DNA of 64,000 bases, taken from contig NZ_OZ245785.1 in the NCBI RefSeq assembly GCF_965227785.1, positions 2,914,001 to 2,978,000 on the forward strand, given 5' to 3'. This document shows positions 44,686 through 53,569 of the stretch, in pieces. A program made the translations under genes and the position numbers. This stretch comes from Gracilimonas sp965227785 (lineage in GTDB: Bacteria; Bacteroidota; Rhodothermia; Balneolales; Balneolaceae). Positions within the stretch are counted from its first letter, which is position 1. Every line of letters starts with the position of its first letter. The notes below the pieces were generated by a model. It was not told the DNA's origin. It was given only the letters and a program-made list of their open reading frames with translations, and did no database searches.

Positions 44686-45408
44686 ATGAATTTATTAGTC
44701 AACATCGATCATGTAGCTACTCTAAGGAATGCACGAGGTGAAGGGTATCCCGACCCGATTGAGGCCGCTGAAGTTTGTGAAAAGGCCGGTGCTTCGGGTA
44801 TTGTATTTCATTTACGGGGAGACCGGCGCCACATCAGGGACGAAGATGTGTACCGGTTGAAGAAATCAGTTCGTGGAACCCTGGATTTTGAGATGGCTGC
44901 AACGGATGAAATGATTGATATTTGTAAGGAAGTTGACCCTCATTTATGCACCCTTGTGCCGGAAGGCAGAGAAGAATTGACCACTGAAGGCGGACTGAAA
45001 ATGGAATCGGTATTCGATGATTACAAAAACCGGGTATTTCCGAAACTGAAAGAAACTAATATTGAAATCAGTTTATTTCTGGATCCCAATCCTGAGGATA
45101 TTGAGTTGGCAGCAGAACTCGGAGCTAATGCTATAGAATTACATACCGGAACATTCGCTAATGCCGATCCTCAAAAACGCAGGCACGAACTTACAAGATT
45201 GAGAAAAGGAGCCAAGCTGATAAACGAGTTAGGAATGAAAGTAAACGCCGGCCATGGCTTGAACCTTGATAATCTCCCTGATTTGCTGGAAACGGTACCT
45301 CACCTGCATGATGTAAGCATTGGCCACGCACTGATCAGTAAGTCTGTTTATTGGGGATTGGAAAAAACTGTGAAGGCGTATTTAGAGATTATGGAGGATT
45401 ATGCCTGA
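44686..45408 (+). CDS. pdxJ: Pyridoxine 5'-phosphate synthase (PdxJ)
   Basis: PdxJ condenses 1-deoxyxylulose-5-phosphate with 3-amino-2-oxopropyl phosphate to make pyridoxine phosphate. Motifs are LVNIDHVATLRNARG, GIVFHLRGDRRHI, ELHTGTFA and VNAGHGLNLDN. From ATG 44686 (MNLLVNIDHV) it has 240 residues. The frame extends 29 codons upstream, rejected on family length. A GntR-type regulator follows after 27 bases. Confidence 0.95.
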   Translation: MNLLVNIDHVATLRNARGEGYPDPIEAAEVCEKAGASGIVFHLRGDRRHIRDEDVYRLKKSVRGTLDFEMAATDEMIDICKEVDPHLCTLVPEGREELTTEGGLKMESVFDDYKNRVFPKLKETNIEISLFLDPNPEDIELAAELGANAIELHTGTFANADPQKRRHELTRLRKGAKLINELGMKVNAGHGLNLDNLPDLLETVPHLHDVSIGHALISKSVYWGLEKTVKAYLEIMEDYA

Positions 45409-45435
45409 ACGAATGCTTTGGTGTGATTCTGTAAA

Positions 45436-46329
45436 TTGAAAACCTCTGCCAAACATATCGCCGATCGAATCCGGTTGATGATTGCCACAAAGCAGTTTCA
45501 GGTGGGGGAAATGCTCCCTTCTACCCGGGAGCTCGGGCAGCAGCTGGAAGCCAGTTTTCATACCGTGCGGAAGGCTTATCATATACTGGAAGAAGAAGGA
45601 CTGATTCTGGGAGAGCAGGGGCGGGGATTCACTGTTAAAAATCAAACTCCTTTACTGGATAAATCCGCACGACTGGAAGTGGGTGGAGAAAAGATTCAGG
45701 CCTTAGTAGAAGAGCTTGTGGGCTATGGACTGGATGAATCCGAGATAGAACTGCTTTTCCAGGAGCAGCTGGGTTTTATGGAGTGGCCCGATCGTATTCA
45801 AACTTGCGCAAGCGTGGGCGAAAACCGGGAGCTGGGCAAAATGCTTTCGGATGCCATCAAAAAACAGGTGGGGGTAAAAAGTCAGGTTATTGATGTTAAC
45901 GAGTACGAAAGTGCGGCAAAATACGATGCCCTGTTTGTTCCTATTCATCTGATGAACAATTTCAGAAGCCTGCGGGAAAGCCTGCTGATTATTCCTATCG
46001 TTTACGATTATGACCCGGATATTTTATTATCGATGGTTGACCGGGCAGCCATAGCAACTATTGGCTTAGTGACGGGCAGCGAAGAAACCATCCCCAAGAT
46101 TATCGATGAACTGAAGCGATCCATTCACTTTGAAGGTTCTTTTGTTGCGGGGACTATTTACGGAAAATCATTACCGCTTTTTGTTCGCGAATCAGACCTT
46201 ATCTTATACACCCCTGAAAGTGCCCGGCTGGTAGAACAGAAAGTGCCGGAGAAAAATCGCCTGAGGCTTGAATATCTGCTATCTGAGAAAAGTTCAGAAA
46301 TGATTCGAGCCGAACTGTGGGACCAATAG
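45436..46329 (+). CDS. GntR-family regulator with unassigned effector domain
   Basis: The N-terminal winged helix has MLPSTRELGQQLEASFHTVR and KAYHILEEEGLILGEQGRG, the standard GntR pattern. The remaining 200 residues do not look like the aminotransferase domain of PdxR or the FCD or UTRA domains, so I cannot name the ligand; they resemble a two-lobed alpha/beta domain. The start is a TTG (45436). Proximity to pdxJ suggests regulation of vitamin B6 or cell physiology, but nothing more supports it. An intergenic palindrome follows. Confidence 0.78.
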   Translation: MKTSAKHIADRIRLMIATKQFQVGEMLPSTRELGQQLEASFHTVRKAYHILEEEGLILGEQGRGFTVKNQTPLLDKSARLEVGGEKIQALVEELVGYGLDESEIELLFQEQLGFMEWPDRIQTCASVGENRELGKMLSDAIKKQVGVKSQVIDVNEYESAAKYDALFVPIHLMNNFRSLRESLLIIPIVYDYDPDILLSMVDRAAIATIGLVTGSEETIPKIIDELKRSIHFEGSFVAGTIYGKSLPLFVRESDLILYTPESARLVEQKVPEKNRLRLEYLLSEKSSEMIRAELWDQ

Positions 46330-46352
46330 AAAATTTTAAATCAGGAATGCTA

Positions 46353-46386
46353 AATGTTGAATTACATGAGGTACTAATTCAACATT
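46353..46386. repeat. Intergenic palindrome with 12-base perfect arms
   Basis: AATGTTGAATTA at 46353-46364 is mirrored by TAATTCAACATT at 46375-46386 around ten bases. Looser matching AATGC/GCATT-like words flank it. It fills the gap between the GntR gene and the helicase gene and has no T-tract. Confidence 0.7.
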
Positions 46387-46410
46387 CGGCACTTAACATT
46401 CATCATTACA

Positions 46411-48336
46411 TTGATAAAAAAAGTTATTAATCAGGCCCTGGAGGCCATAGCCAAAGAAATTGAAGCCGTTCGGGAAACACCATCTACTGATGTGTTGATG
46501 AACGGCGAACTGGAAAAGGTTTCGGGAGAGTACATCTATACATTTGAGTCGCAAAATCAGGGACTTAAGTTCGCTGAAGAAATCCGCGCTAAAATGGACG
46601 GAAAAGAATTCAAAGTTCACCCCGTAGAGTTTAAGGACAAAAAAGTACGGCTTGAATTCCCCGACAATAAAGGCCCTAAAGTAGATGAAGTATATCTGGA
46701 GTGGGAAAACGATTATGTGCTAAAAAAGATGCAGGAGCATTTGTTTACCCTGCAGGAGAAATCGAAAGAAATTCCTCAGCTTAAGGCACTCCTGAAACCA
46801 GAAAAAAACTTTAAAGAAAACACCGAAGTCTTGAAGCCGGTGTTTGATGATCTGCGGAACCCTTCTCAAAAAGAAGCTATAGAAAAATCGCTGAAGAATA
46901 ATATTCTGTATGTGTGGGGGCCGCCCGGAACAGGCAAAACAGCAACATTGGGCTTTATCATAGCAAACTTATTGAAGGAGGGAAAACGGGTGCTTTTTGT
47001 CTCTAATACAAACCGGGCGGTGGATGTGGGTTTGTTAAGCGTGATTGATGCACTCTATGAAATTGATCCCGGTTTCAGCCTGCAGCATACAACCCGATTT
47101 GGGGAAGCCGCGCTGGACGACCCACGGTTGGAAGACATCCTGTTTGAGCATCAGGTAAAAACGAAACTGGACAGTCGAAAAGCCGATGCTGTTCAGCTGA
47201 GTAATACGCTCAGTAAGTATGAGTCGCTGCAGGAAAAGATCGACGACATGATGCGGAACGGGGAAGAAGTGCCGGAGAAATTGGATTTAGAGTGTCAGTT
47301 GGCGGGCAATAAAGTGGACGAACACGGAGGAGTGGAAGAGCTGGAAGACAAAATTGACCGGCTGATGAATTTGAATGAGCGATATGAGCTCAAAAAGAAG
47401 CAGCTGGTGGCAACCACGATGGCTAAAGTGTGTACCTCCGAGTTGTTTTACGGAATCAGTTACGATGCTGTCGTAGTGGATGAAGGCTCAATGGCAGGGA
47501 TTCCATATCTGCTGCTGATGGCTGCTAAAAGTAAGAAACATCTGATTATTGCCGGTGATCCTATGCAGCTTCCCCCCATTGCGATTACTAACGACAGGGA
47601 AGCCCGGGAGTTTTTGGAACAAGACATTTTTACCTATGTGTCAAAATCAGATACCACAGAGGCGTTATTTAACTGGCATGATGAAAATCCTGAGTTTACC
47701 TGCTTTTTCGATGTTCAATACCGGCTGAAAGATGATTTGGCCGGGGTAATCAGTTCTGTTTTTTACGAAGGTCGGCTGAAATCGGACAATAGCATTGAAG
47801 AGATGAAATCACTGCCAAATACAACCGGATCGGTGGCATTGGTGGATACCGCAAAATACAACCCCTACCTGGAGCAGGAAACAGGAGAGCGAGGCTTCAA
47901 ACCGGTAAATGAGGTACACCATAAACTGATTGAAGAAAGCCTGAAGCGGCTCACCCGAAATCATGCTCCGGAGAATATTGGGATTATTGTTCCATTTAGA
48001 AATAGTGTGTATAAAGTCCGAAATCATCTTTGGGAATCAGGTTTTAAGGATATTGAAGTAGGCACCATTCATACCTTTCAGGGACGGGAAAAATCAGTCA
48101 TTATCTTTGATACCGTAATGAGTGGGGAATGGCAGAATGGAAGTATGCGTCACTATTCTGTGCGACCATTTGATGAAGCTAAAAATGGACTCAGCGTGCC
48201 ACGACTATTAAACGTTGCCTTTTCCCGAAGCAAAGAACTACTGGTAATTATAGCGGACATGCAGCATGTGGAAAGGGTATATGGGAAGAAGTTTCTGGGT
48301 CGCTTGCTGCATTCTGTGAAACAAATATCGATTTAG
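46411..48336 (+). CDS. UPF1/IGHMBP2-like superfamily 1 DNA/RNA helicase
   Basis: A 641-residue helicase. Walker A is GPPGTGKTATLG near residue 170, motif Ia VLFVSNTNRAVD, motif II VVVDEGSMAG, motif III AGDPMQLPPI, and later motifs VGTIHTFQGREKSVIIFD and RLLNVAFSRSKELLVII. A charged insertion of about 130 residues lies between motifs Ia and II. The N-terminal 130 residues form a beta-rich domain as in UPF1-like helicases. The start codon appears to be TTG. Substrate unknown. Confidence 0.88.
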   Translation: MIKKVINQALEAIAKEIEAVRETPSTDVLMNGELEKVSGEYIYTFESQNQGLKFAEEIRAKMDGKEFKVHPVEFKDKKVRLEFPDNKGPKVDEVYLEWENDYVLKKMQEHLFTLQEKSKEIPQLKALLKPEKNFKENTEVLKPVFDDLRNPSQKEAIEKSLKNNILYVWGPPGTGKTATLGFIIANLLKEGKRVLFVSNTNRAVDVGLLSVIDALYEIDPGFSLQHTTRFGEAALDDPRLEDILFEHQVKTKLDSRKADAVQLSNTLSKYESLQEKIDDMMRNGEEVPEKLDLECQLAGNKVDEHGGVEELEDKIDRLMNLNERYELKKKQLVATTMAKVCTSELFYGISYDAVVVDEGSMAGIPYLLLMAAKSKKHLIIAGDPMQLPPIAITNDREAREFLEQDIFTYVSKSDTTEALFNWHDENPEFTCFFDVQYRLKDDLAGVISSVFYEGRLKSDNSIEEMKSLPNTTGSVALVDTAKYNPYLEQETGERGFKPVNEVHHKLIEESLKRLTRNHAPENIGIIVPFRNSVYKVRNHLWESGFKDIEVGTIHTFQGREKSVIIFDTVMSGEWQNGSMRHYSVRPFDEAKNGLSVPRLLNVAFSRSKELLVIIADMQHVERVYGKKFLGRLLHSVKQISI

Positions 48337-48398
48337 ACGGGATGAGTGTAACTAATCAAAGAAGATTTGAAAAAATTGAGTATTGATTCAAAAAAAGG

Positions 48399-48430
48399 TT
48401 GAATTGTAGTTCATAACACTCTTATATTTG
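48399..48430 (+). promoter_or_regulatory. Bacteroidota-type promoter in front of tRNA-Gly
   Basis: TTG at 48399-48401 is followed after 21 bases by TATATTTG at 48423-48430. This fits the Bacteroidota -33/-7 consensus (TTTG and TAnnTTTG). It lies 36 bases upstream of the mature tRNA. Confidence 0.55.
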
Positions 48431-48465
48431 GTGCTCTCTGAGAAGAGGAAAAATTATTGATAAAA

Positions 48466-48537
48466 GCGGGAATAGCTCAGTGGTAGAGCATCTCGTTGCC
48501 AACGAGAAGGTCGCGAGTTCGAATCTCGTTTCCCGCT
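48466..48537 (+). tRNA. tRNA-Gly, anticodon GCC
   Basis: The cloverleaf is complete. The acceptor stem is GCGGGAA with TTCCCGC, the D-arm AGCTCAGTGGTAGAGC, the anticodon stem TCTCG/CGAGA around TTGCCAA, and the T-arm has GTTCGAATC. CCA is not encoded. A strong terminator follows three bases later. A decayed copy lies 383 bases downstream. Confidence 0.97.
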
Positions 48538-48540
48538 CAA

Positions 48541-48575
48541 AAAGGCAGTTAAGGAGACTTAGCTGCCTTTTTTTA
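48541..48575 (+). terminator. Terminator of tRNA-Gly
   Basis: AAAGGCAGTTAAG pairs with CTTAGCTGCCTTT, with one G-U pair, around a GAGA tetraloop, followed by a run of T. A duplicate lies at 48931. Confidence 0.9.
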
Positions 48576-48588
48576 TTTTGGGGGAGAA

Positions 48589-48858
48589 ATGCACGAAACC
48601 TATATCCTTTATAGCGAGAGTAAAGACCGGTATTATGTGGGTTCAACATCAGTGGGGGTGATCAAAAGAGTAGAACGGCATAATGCCGGATGGTCACGAT
48701 CCACGAAGTCGGGGATTCCATGGTTGATAAAATATGTGGAGACATTTGCTACAAAATCAGAAGCATTAGCGCGGGAACGGCACATCAAGAGACAGAAAAG
48801 CCGAAGGTATATTGAGGAGCTAATTCATTCAGATTCGAATGAGTGGACCGAGGAATAG
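48589..48858 (+). CDS. Small GIY-YIG nuclease-domain protein
   Basis: An 89-residue protein that is almost entirely a GIY-YIG domain. The two tyrosines are in TYILYSESKDRYYVGST, the arginine in KRVERHNAG, and the catalytic glutamate in EALARERHIKRQKS. This is the UPF0213/YhbQ-like class of tiny nucleases. The stop codon TAG lies inside the decayed tRNA copy that follows, so its last codons (about NEWTEE) may derive from that junction. It sits 14 bases after the tRNA terminator. Confidence 0.85.
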   Translation: MHETYILYSESKDRYYVGSTSVGVIKRVERHNAGWSRSTKSGIPWLIKYVETFATKSEALARERHIKRQKSRRYIEELIHSDSNEWTEE

Positions 48859-48928
48859 CTCAGTGGAACAGCATCTGATTGCCAGCGAGAAGGTCGTCCC
48901 GAGCATTCGGGAAATCTCGTTTCCCGCT
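48849..48928 (+). pseudogene. Decayed copy of tRNA-Gly(GCC)
   Basis: The sequence follows tRNA-Gly closely through AATAGCTCAGTGG, the GCC anticodon region and TTCTCGTTTCCCGC-like end. However, the acceptor stem no longer pairs fully (CGAGGAA), the anticodon stem is broken (TCTGA/CGAGA), and the T-arm is replaced by an eight-base-longer segment with the hairpin TCCCGAGCATTCGGGA. It should not give a working tRNA. Confidence 0.85.
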
Positions 48929-48930
48929 CA

Positions 48931-48967
48931 AAAAGGCAGTTAAGGAGACTTAGCTGCCTTTTTTATT
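48931..48967 (+). terminator. Duplicate of the tRNA-Gly terminator
   Basis: The same hairpin as at 48541 with identical stem and GAGA loop; the T-tract is one base shorter. It follows the tRNA relic exactly as in the original copy. Confidence 0.85.
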
Positions 48968-48978
48968 TTGGGGGAGAA

Positions 48979-49149
48979 ATGCACGAAACCTATATCATTT
49001 ATAGCGAAAGCAAAGACCGGTATTATGTGGGGTCGACTTCTGTAGGTTTGGCTAAAAGAGTAGAGCGGCATAATGCCGGATGGTCGAGATCAACGAAGTC
49101 GGGGATCTCGTGGGTAGTTAAATATTTGATGAAGTTTAAGAGAAAATAG
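48979..49149 (+). pseudogene. Truncated second copy of the GIY-YIG gene
   Basis: The frame starts MHETYIIYSESKDRYYVGST and stays nearly identical to the first copy through SGISWVVKYL. It then ends after 56 residues. The part with the catalytic glutamate is missing, so the product would be inactive. Several silent changes relative to the first copy suggest that both have been under coding selection for some time, or that the duplication is old. Confidence 0.8.
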
Positions 49150-49250
49150 AAGCGGGTGAATATGTTTCGTGGTTAGTTATGAATGTGGAATGTAATCCAT
49201 TTTTAAGCTGTTCATAATATTGACTTAAAACAAAAACTAATTCAATTATT

Positions 49251-49673
49251 ATGCCAACAAAAAGAGCAGAAGCAGTTTGGAATGGAAATTTAAAATCCGG
49301 AAACGGAACGATGAAAGTAGGGAGTGGGTCCTATGAGGGTGCTTATAGTTTCGCTACCCGTTTTGAAGATCAATCAGGTTCTAACCCTGAGGAATTAATT
49401 GGGGCGGCCCACGCCGGGTGTTTTTCAATGGCATTTTCCAACGAGTTGGATAAGGCCGGTTTCACACCGAATTCTGTACAAACAAATGCAGAAGTCACCA
49501 TTGATCCCGGTGCCGGTGCCATTACTACTATTAAGCTGACCAGTAAGGGTAATGTGCCCAATATTGATAATGATAAATTTCAGGAAATTGCTGAAGCAGC
49601 AAAAAAAGGATGTCCTGTATCTAAAGCGCTAAGCGGAGTGTCCATAGAATTGGATGCCACGCTTGAAAACTAA
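49251..49673 (+). CDS. OsmC-family peroxiredoxin
   Basis: A 140-residue thiol peroxidase of the OsmC type, which detoxifies organic hydroperoxides. The two redox cysteines lie in GAAHAGCFSMAFSNEL and EAAKKGCPVSKAL. The sequence starts TKRAEAVWNGNLKSGNGTM, as OsmC proteins do. It is a single gene with its own terminator. Confidence 0.93.
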   Translation: MPTKRAEAVWNGNLKSGNGTMKVGSGSYEGAYSFATRFEDQSGSNPEELIGAAHAGCFSMAFSNELDKAGFTPNSVQTNAEVTIDPGAGAITTIKLTSKGNVPNIDNDKFQEIAEAAKKGCPVSKALSGVSIELDATLEN

Positions 49674-49694
49674 CCGATAGAAAGAAGCATTGTT

Positions 49695-49722
49695 AAAAAA
49701 CCCGCCGTAATGCGGGTTTTTT
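49695..49722 (+). terminator. Intrinsic terminator after the OsmC gene
   Basis: AAAAAACCCGC pairs with GCGGGTTTTTT around a six-base loop. It lies 21 bases after the stop. The hairpin is symmetrical and would also work in reverse. Confidence 0.9.
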
Positions 49723-49813
49723 AATATCACAACTTTTTTCATTTATTTTAGCATCTCAACGAGCCGATAAACACATAGGGCAATAGTTTTTACTATTATC
49801 AGTAACCGTTTTA

Positions 49814-51937
49814 ATGATTATGCCTTCAAAAGTTTATCAACTACTCACTTTTTTCTTCATAATTGCTACGCTTCAACCTGTTTACGCTATTCAAGATGCG
49901 AGTGGCAGGAGTGAGAGTGATAGCACCCTTGTGCTTCAGTGGCTCAGTGAAGCAGAGTCAGACATTGAACAAGGTAACTTATCAGAGGCTCGTAGAAAGA
50001 CGCAGCTCGCTGACAGCCTATCCACCGAATTGGAATTCCCAGAGGGAAAAGCTTTGTGCAACCTTCGATATGCCGATATTCTGATTACCGAACGCCGACA
50101 AGATTCAGCTATCGTTGTTTTAACTGAAGCCATCAGGATGTATCCTGATAGCAAGCTGAGAGTGAACTTCAATAACCTGCTGGCTGTGGCCTATTCTTAC
50201 AAAGGGGAAGATGCGAAAGCTATCCAAACCTATGAAGAAGCCCTTAAGTTCGTATCCCGGTTAGACAGCGCGAAGATTGACAGAACCAATGCCGGCATTC
50301 GTCAAAATATGGCAAATGCGTACATTGATTTAGGACAGACGACCCTCGCATTTGAGCATTACCTTGATGCGGTTCGCTTCGCTGAAATGACCCGTGACAC
50401 CTCTTTTTGGGCGACTACACTTAACAATATTGGTAATGCTTATAATGTTCAAGAGAATTACGAGAGAGCTGCATTCTATCTCGAAAAGGCGAAGTCACTT
50501 TCTGTGCAGAAAAACCTCAAGCCTGAGCTGTACCGAACTACTCTGAATCTTGCGAATACCCGAAATGATCAAGAAAGGCTTCAGGAAGCATTAGACTTGT
50601 ATAACGAAGCTCTGGAACTGAACAATCAAATCCGCCCGGATTCGCCTCCGGTAATCGTGCTATATAATCTTGGAAGAGTAAATGGAAAGTTGGGCAATTA
50701 TGAGAAAGCAGAAGCCCAGTTTCGTGAATCACTTACATATTCTCAACAGCTGGGGATCATTCAGGGTGAATACTATAATAACTTCGGCCTTGGTAACTTA
50801 TTCAGAGAAATAAAGCGTTATGAAGAGGCCATTCATTACTTTGAAAATGCAAGCGATATAGCAGAAAAATTGGGCACTACACCGTTTATACAGGATATTC
50901 GGCAAAATCTGTATGAAACCAATCGGGAAGCCAACAGATTTGAGGATGCCCTTCAGTATTTGGAATTGTACAAAGAATTATCGGATAGTCTGACGAGTAT
51001 CGAAAAAGAACAAGCACTCGCTGAACTTGAAAATCAACTTGAACTGGATCGCCAAAATGAGGTAAACCGGTTATTGCAGGATAAACAGGCACAGCAGGAG
51101 AGACAGCTTCAGGTGCAATACATATTTATAGTTGTAGGTACTTTGGTGATCGTTTTGATTGTGGCATTCCTGTTTATGATGAGAAAAAGTGCTCGAGAAA
51201 GGGAAGAAATAAACAGGGTCTTGGAAGCACAAAAAGAGGAGCTTATTGAAGCCAATAAGGCAAAAGATAAATTATTTGCCATTATAGCTCATGATCTGCG
51301 CACCCCTATGTCTTCCATGCAAGGGATTCTTCACCTTCTTAAAGACAACGTGATTTCAAAAGAGGAAATCACTCAACTGATTCCTGAACTTGAGATGTCC
51401 ATCCAAAAGAATGTGCATGTAATGGAAGACCTGCTTGCATGGGCCAAAGATCAGCTATCTGGTGTGAAAATGGAAATCAGCCCAATCAATGTGCATAATG
51501 TTGTAGATGAAATTGTGTCGACCCATGCCTTTATTGCCAATAAAAAGGGGGTAAAGGTGCATCATCATATTCCGGAAGGCGAGCACGTCCTTGCTGATCA
51601 AAATGCCCTGCAGCTGGTTGTTCGTAATGTGATTTCCAATAGTATCAAGTTTACCAGTAAAGGAGATGAAATAGAGATTAAGACTGAACCTGCTTCCCAT
51701 AATATGAAGATTATTATCAAAGATACTGGTATAGGAATTCCCGAGGAGGAATCCGATAAAGTTTTCTCGACTAAAGCTTGGACGAGAGAAGGAACCAATA
51801 AAGAAAAGGGAACCGGTTTTGGGTTAAGCCTGTCCAAAGAATTTGTAGAACGTATGAACGGTAAAATCTGGTTCGAAAGCACAGAAGGTGAAGGTTCCAC
51901 CTTTTATATTGAATTACCCAAAGCCTCATCAAACTAA
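49814..51937 (+). CDS. TPR-domain sensor histidine kinase
   Basis: A 707-residue protein. A signal segment (LLTFFFIIATLQPVYA) leads into a periplasmic part with several TPR repeats, about 40-420. One membrane helix (YIFIVVGTLVIVLIVAFLF) is at about 437-455. The HisKA domain has phospho-histidine His493 in AHDLRTPM. The ATPase domain has N and G boxes NVISNSIKF, DTGIGIPEEE and GTGFGLSLSKE. No response regulator is adjacent, so it is an orphan. Signal and partner are unknown. Confidence 0.92.
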   Translation: MIMPSKVYQLLTFFFIIATLQPVYAIQDASGRSESDSTLVLQWLSEAESDIEQGNLSEARRKTQLADSLSTELEFPEGKALCNLRYADILITERRQDSAIVVLTEAIRMYPDSKLRVNFNNLLAVAYSYKGEDAKAIQTYEEALKFVSRLDSAKIDRTNAGIRQNMANAYIDLGQTTLAFEHYLDAVRFAEMTRDTSFWATTLNNIGNAYNVQENYERAAFYLEKAKSLSVQKNLKPELYRTTLNLANTRNDQERLQEALDLYNEALELNNQIRPDSPPVIVLYNLGRVNGKLGNYEKAEAQFRESLTYSQQLGIIQGEYYNNFGLGNLFREIKRYEEAIHYFENASDIAEKLGTTPFIQDIRQNLYETNREANRFEDALQYLELYKELSDSLTSIEKEQALAELENQLELDRQNEVNRLLQDKQAQQERQLQVQYIFIVVGTLVIVLIVAFLFMMRKSAREREEINRVLEAQKEELIEANKAKDKLFAIIAHDLRTPMSSMQGILHLLKDNVISKEEITQLIPELEMSIQKNVHVMEDLLAWAKDQLSGVKMEISPINVHNVVDEIVSTHAFIANKKGVKVHHHIPEGEHVLADQNALQLVVRNVISNSIKFTSKGDEIEIKTEPASHNMKIIIKDTGIGIPEEESDKVFSTKAWTREGTNKEKGTGFGLSLSKEFVERMNGKIWFESTEGEGSTFYIELPKASSN

Positions 51938-52066
51938 AGGCAAGGATTCATCCAATATCAGTGTGAACAATCTGTAGATAACTTCTGCGAGTTCTAATTC
52001 CCGAAACCCCGAATCATTTCTTATCTTTGATACGTACTTAATCACTCATTATCTGGAGCTTTGAAT

Positions 52067-53569
52067 ATGAGCGACAAGCCTCGCGAATATTGCGGAATCT
52101 ACGGTATCTATAATCATCCCGATGCGGCCGTTCATACCTACTATGGTTTGCACGCTTTGCAGCACCGGGGACAGGAATCGGCCGGAATAGTTACTTCTTA
52201 TTTTGATGACGACAAAGGGCGGTACTCCATGCCGGCTTACAAAGACTTTGGATTGGTGCTGAATGTATTCAGTAAATCCAAGGTGTTTAAGAAAATACTG
52301 AGAGGTAAAAATGCCATAGGGCATAACCGTTACTCGACCTCAGGTTCTTCCAAAAACCCTGCCAACATCCAACCTTTTCGGGTTCACTACCGGAACGGTA
52401 ACCTGGCTATCGGGCACAACGGGAATCTTTCCAATGCCAAGCAAATCCGCGAGCGGTTCCGCAAAGAAGGCGTTCTTTTTCAGAGTACCTCTGATACCGA
52501 GTTAATTCTGCATCTTATTTCGCACAGCGACAAGGAAGATCAGATGGAGCAGATTATGGACGCCCTTGAGCAAATCGAAGGGGCTTACTGTCTGGTTATT
52601 CTTACAGATGACAAACTAATTGCCGTCAGAGACCCTAACGGATTCCGGCCTCTCGCCTTGGGTAAAGTGGATGGAGCGTACTGTGTGTCCAGTGAAACCT
52701 GCGCTTTTGATATTAACAATGCGGAATACATTCGGGATGTTCAACCGGGCGAAGTAATAGTGATTGACAAGGATGCTGACGAAAACAACGAACCGAAGTC
52801 CTATTTTATACCTCCGCAAGAGGGAACAGGTACCAGTCAATGTATTTTTGAGTATGTGTACTTTTCTCGTCCTGACAGCAAGATTTTCGGCGAGATGGTT
52901 GATAAGATCCGGCGCAACCTTGGGAAGCAATTAGCCAAAGAACACCCGTTAACTGATGTAGTCAAGAACAATACAACGGGTAAGAAGCCGGTTGTTATTT
53001 CGGTGCCTGATTCAAGTAATACAGCTGCTCTTGGGTATGCAAGTGAAAGCAATAAATTAGGCAATGACTGCAAGTATGATATCGGCTTGATTAGAAACCA
53101 TTATGTGGGCCGGACTTTTATCTCACCGGGGCAGAAATCCCGTGAACAGAAAGTGCGAACCAAGTTTAATCCCGTTCGTGGTGTAATCGAGGGGCGGGTA
53201 GTGATCATCGTTGATGACTCAATTGTACGCGGTACGACTTCCCGATATCTGGTTGATATGATCAGAGAATGTAACCCGGCTGAGATCCACTTCCTGGTGA
53301 GTTCGCCTCCGATTATCAGTCCATGTTATTACGGAATGGATTTCCCAACTCCCAATGAATTGATAGCTAATAAGTTTGATCGGGATATCGAGAAAATGGC
53401 CAAAGAAATTGGTGTAGACAGTCTCCGTTATTTGTCTGCAGACGGACTTGTTGACGCCGTTAAAGAAGCAAACCCATCCGGCCACGATTATTGCACCGCT
53501 TGTTTCACGGGTAATTACCCGGTGCCGGTCAATTTTGGCGTTGAGAAAGAAGAAAACGAGCTGGTTTGA
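52067..53569 (+). CDS. purF: Amidophosphoribosyltransferase (PurF)
   Basis: The first enzyme of purine synthesis: it makes phosphoribosylamine from PRPP and glutamine. The N-terminal glutaminase uses Cys9 (EYCGIYG) after an eight-residue propeptide that must be removed. HRGQESAG is also seen. The PRPP-binding loop is VIIVDDSIVRGTTS. Four cysteines (TSQCIFEY, SPCYYG, DYCTACFTG) fit the B. subtilis-type enzyme with a 4Fe-4S cluster. I chose ATG 52067 over the TTG at 52061. TATCTTTG at 52022 may be its -7 promoter element. The engB start overlaps its stop by one base. Confidence 0.95.
   Translation: MSDKPREYCGIYGIYNHPDAAVHTYYGLHALQHRGQESAGIVTSYFDDDKGRYSMPAYKDFGLVLNVFSKSKVFKKILRGKNAIGHNRYSTSGSSKNPANIQPFRVHYRNGNLAIGHNGNLSNAKQIRERFRKEGVLFQSTSDTELILHLISHSDKEDQMEQIMDALEQIEGAYCLVILTDDKLIAVRDPNGFRPLALGKVDGAYCVSSETCAFDINNAEYIRDVQPGEVIVIDKDADENNEPKSYFIPPQEGTGTSQCIFEYVYFSRPDSKIFGEMVDKIRRNLGKQLAKEHPLTDVVKNNTTGKKPVVISVPDSSNTAALGYASESNKLGNDCKYDIGLIRNHYVGRTFISPGQKSREQKVRTKFNPVRGVIEGRVVIIVDDSIVRGTTSRYLVDMIRECNPAEIHFLVSSPPIISPCYYGMDFPTPNELIANKFDRDIEKMAKEIGVDSLRYLSADGLVDAVKEANPSGHDYCTACFTGNYPVPVNFGVEKEENELV

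Larger units (their letters stand above)
48466..49140 (+). repeat. Tandem duplication of a tRNA-Gly/terminator/GIY-YIG unit
   Basis: Two adjacent units of about 383-391 bases share tRNA, terminator and GIY-YIG start in the same order. The first unit is intact. The second has a damaged tRNA and a shortened gene. The offset is 390 bases between the two GIY-YIG start codons. Confidence 0.85.

Noticed and set aside
48422..48649. Minus-strand 75-codon frame across tRNA-Gly with RETRFELATFSLATRCSTTE
   Set aside because: This is the well-known spurious frame read antisense through a tRNA gene.
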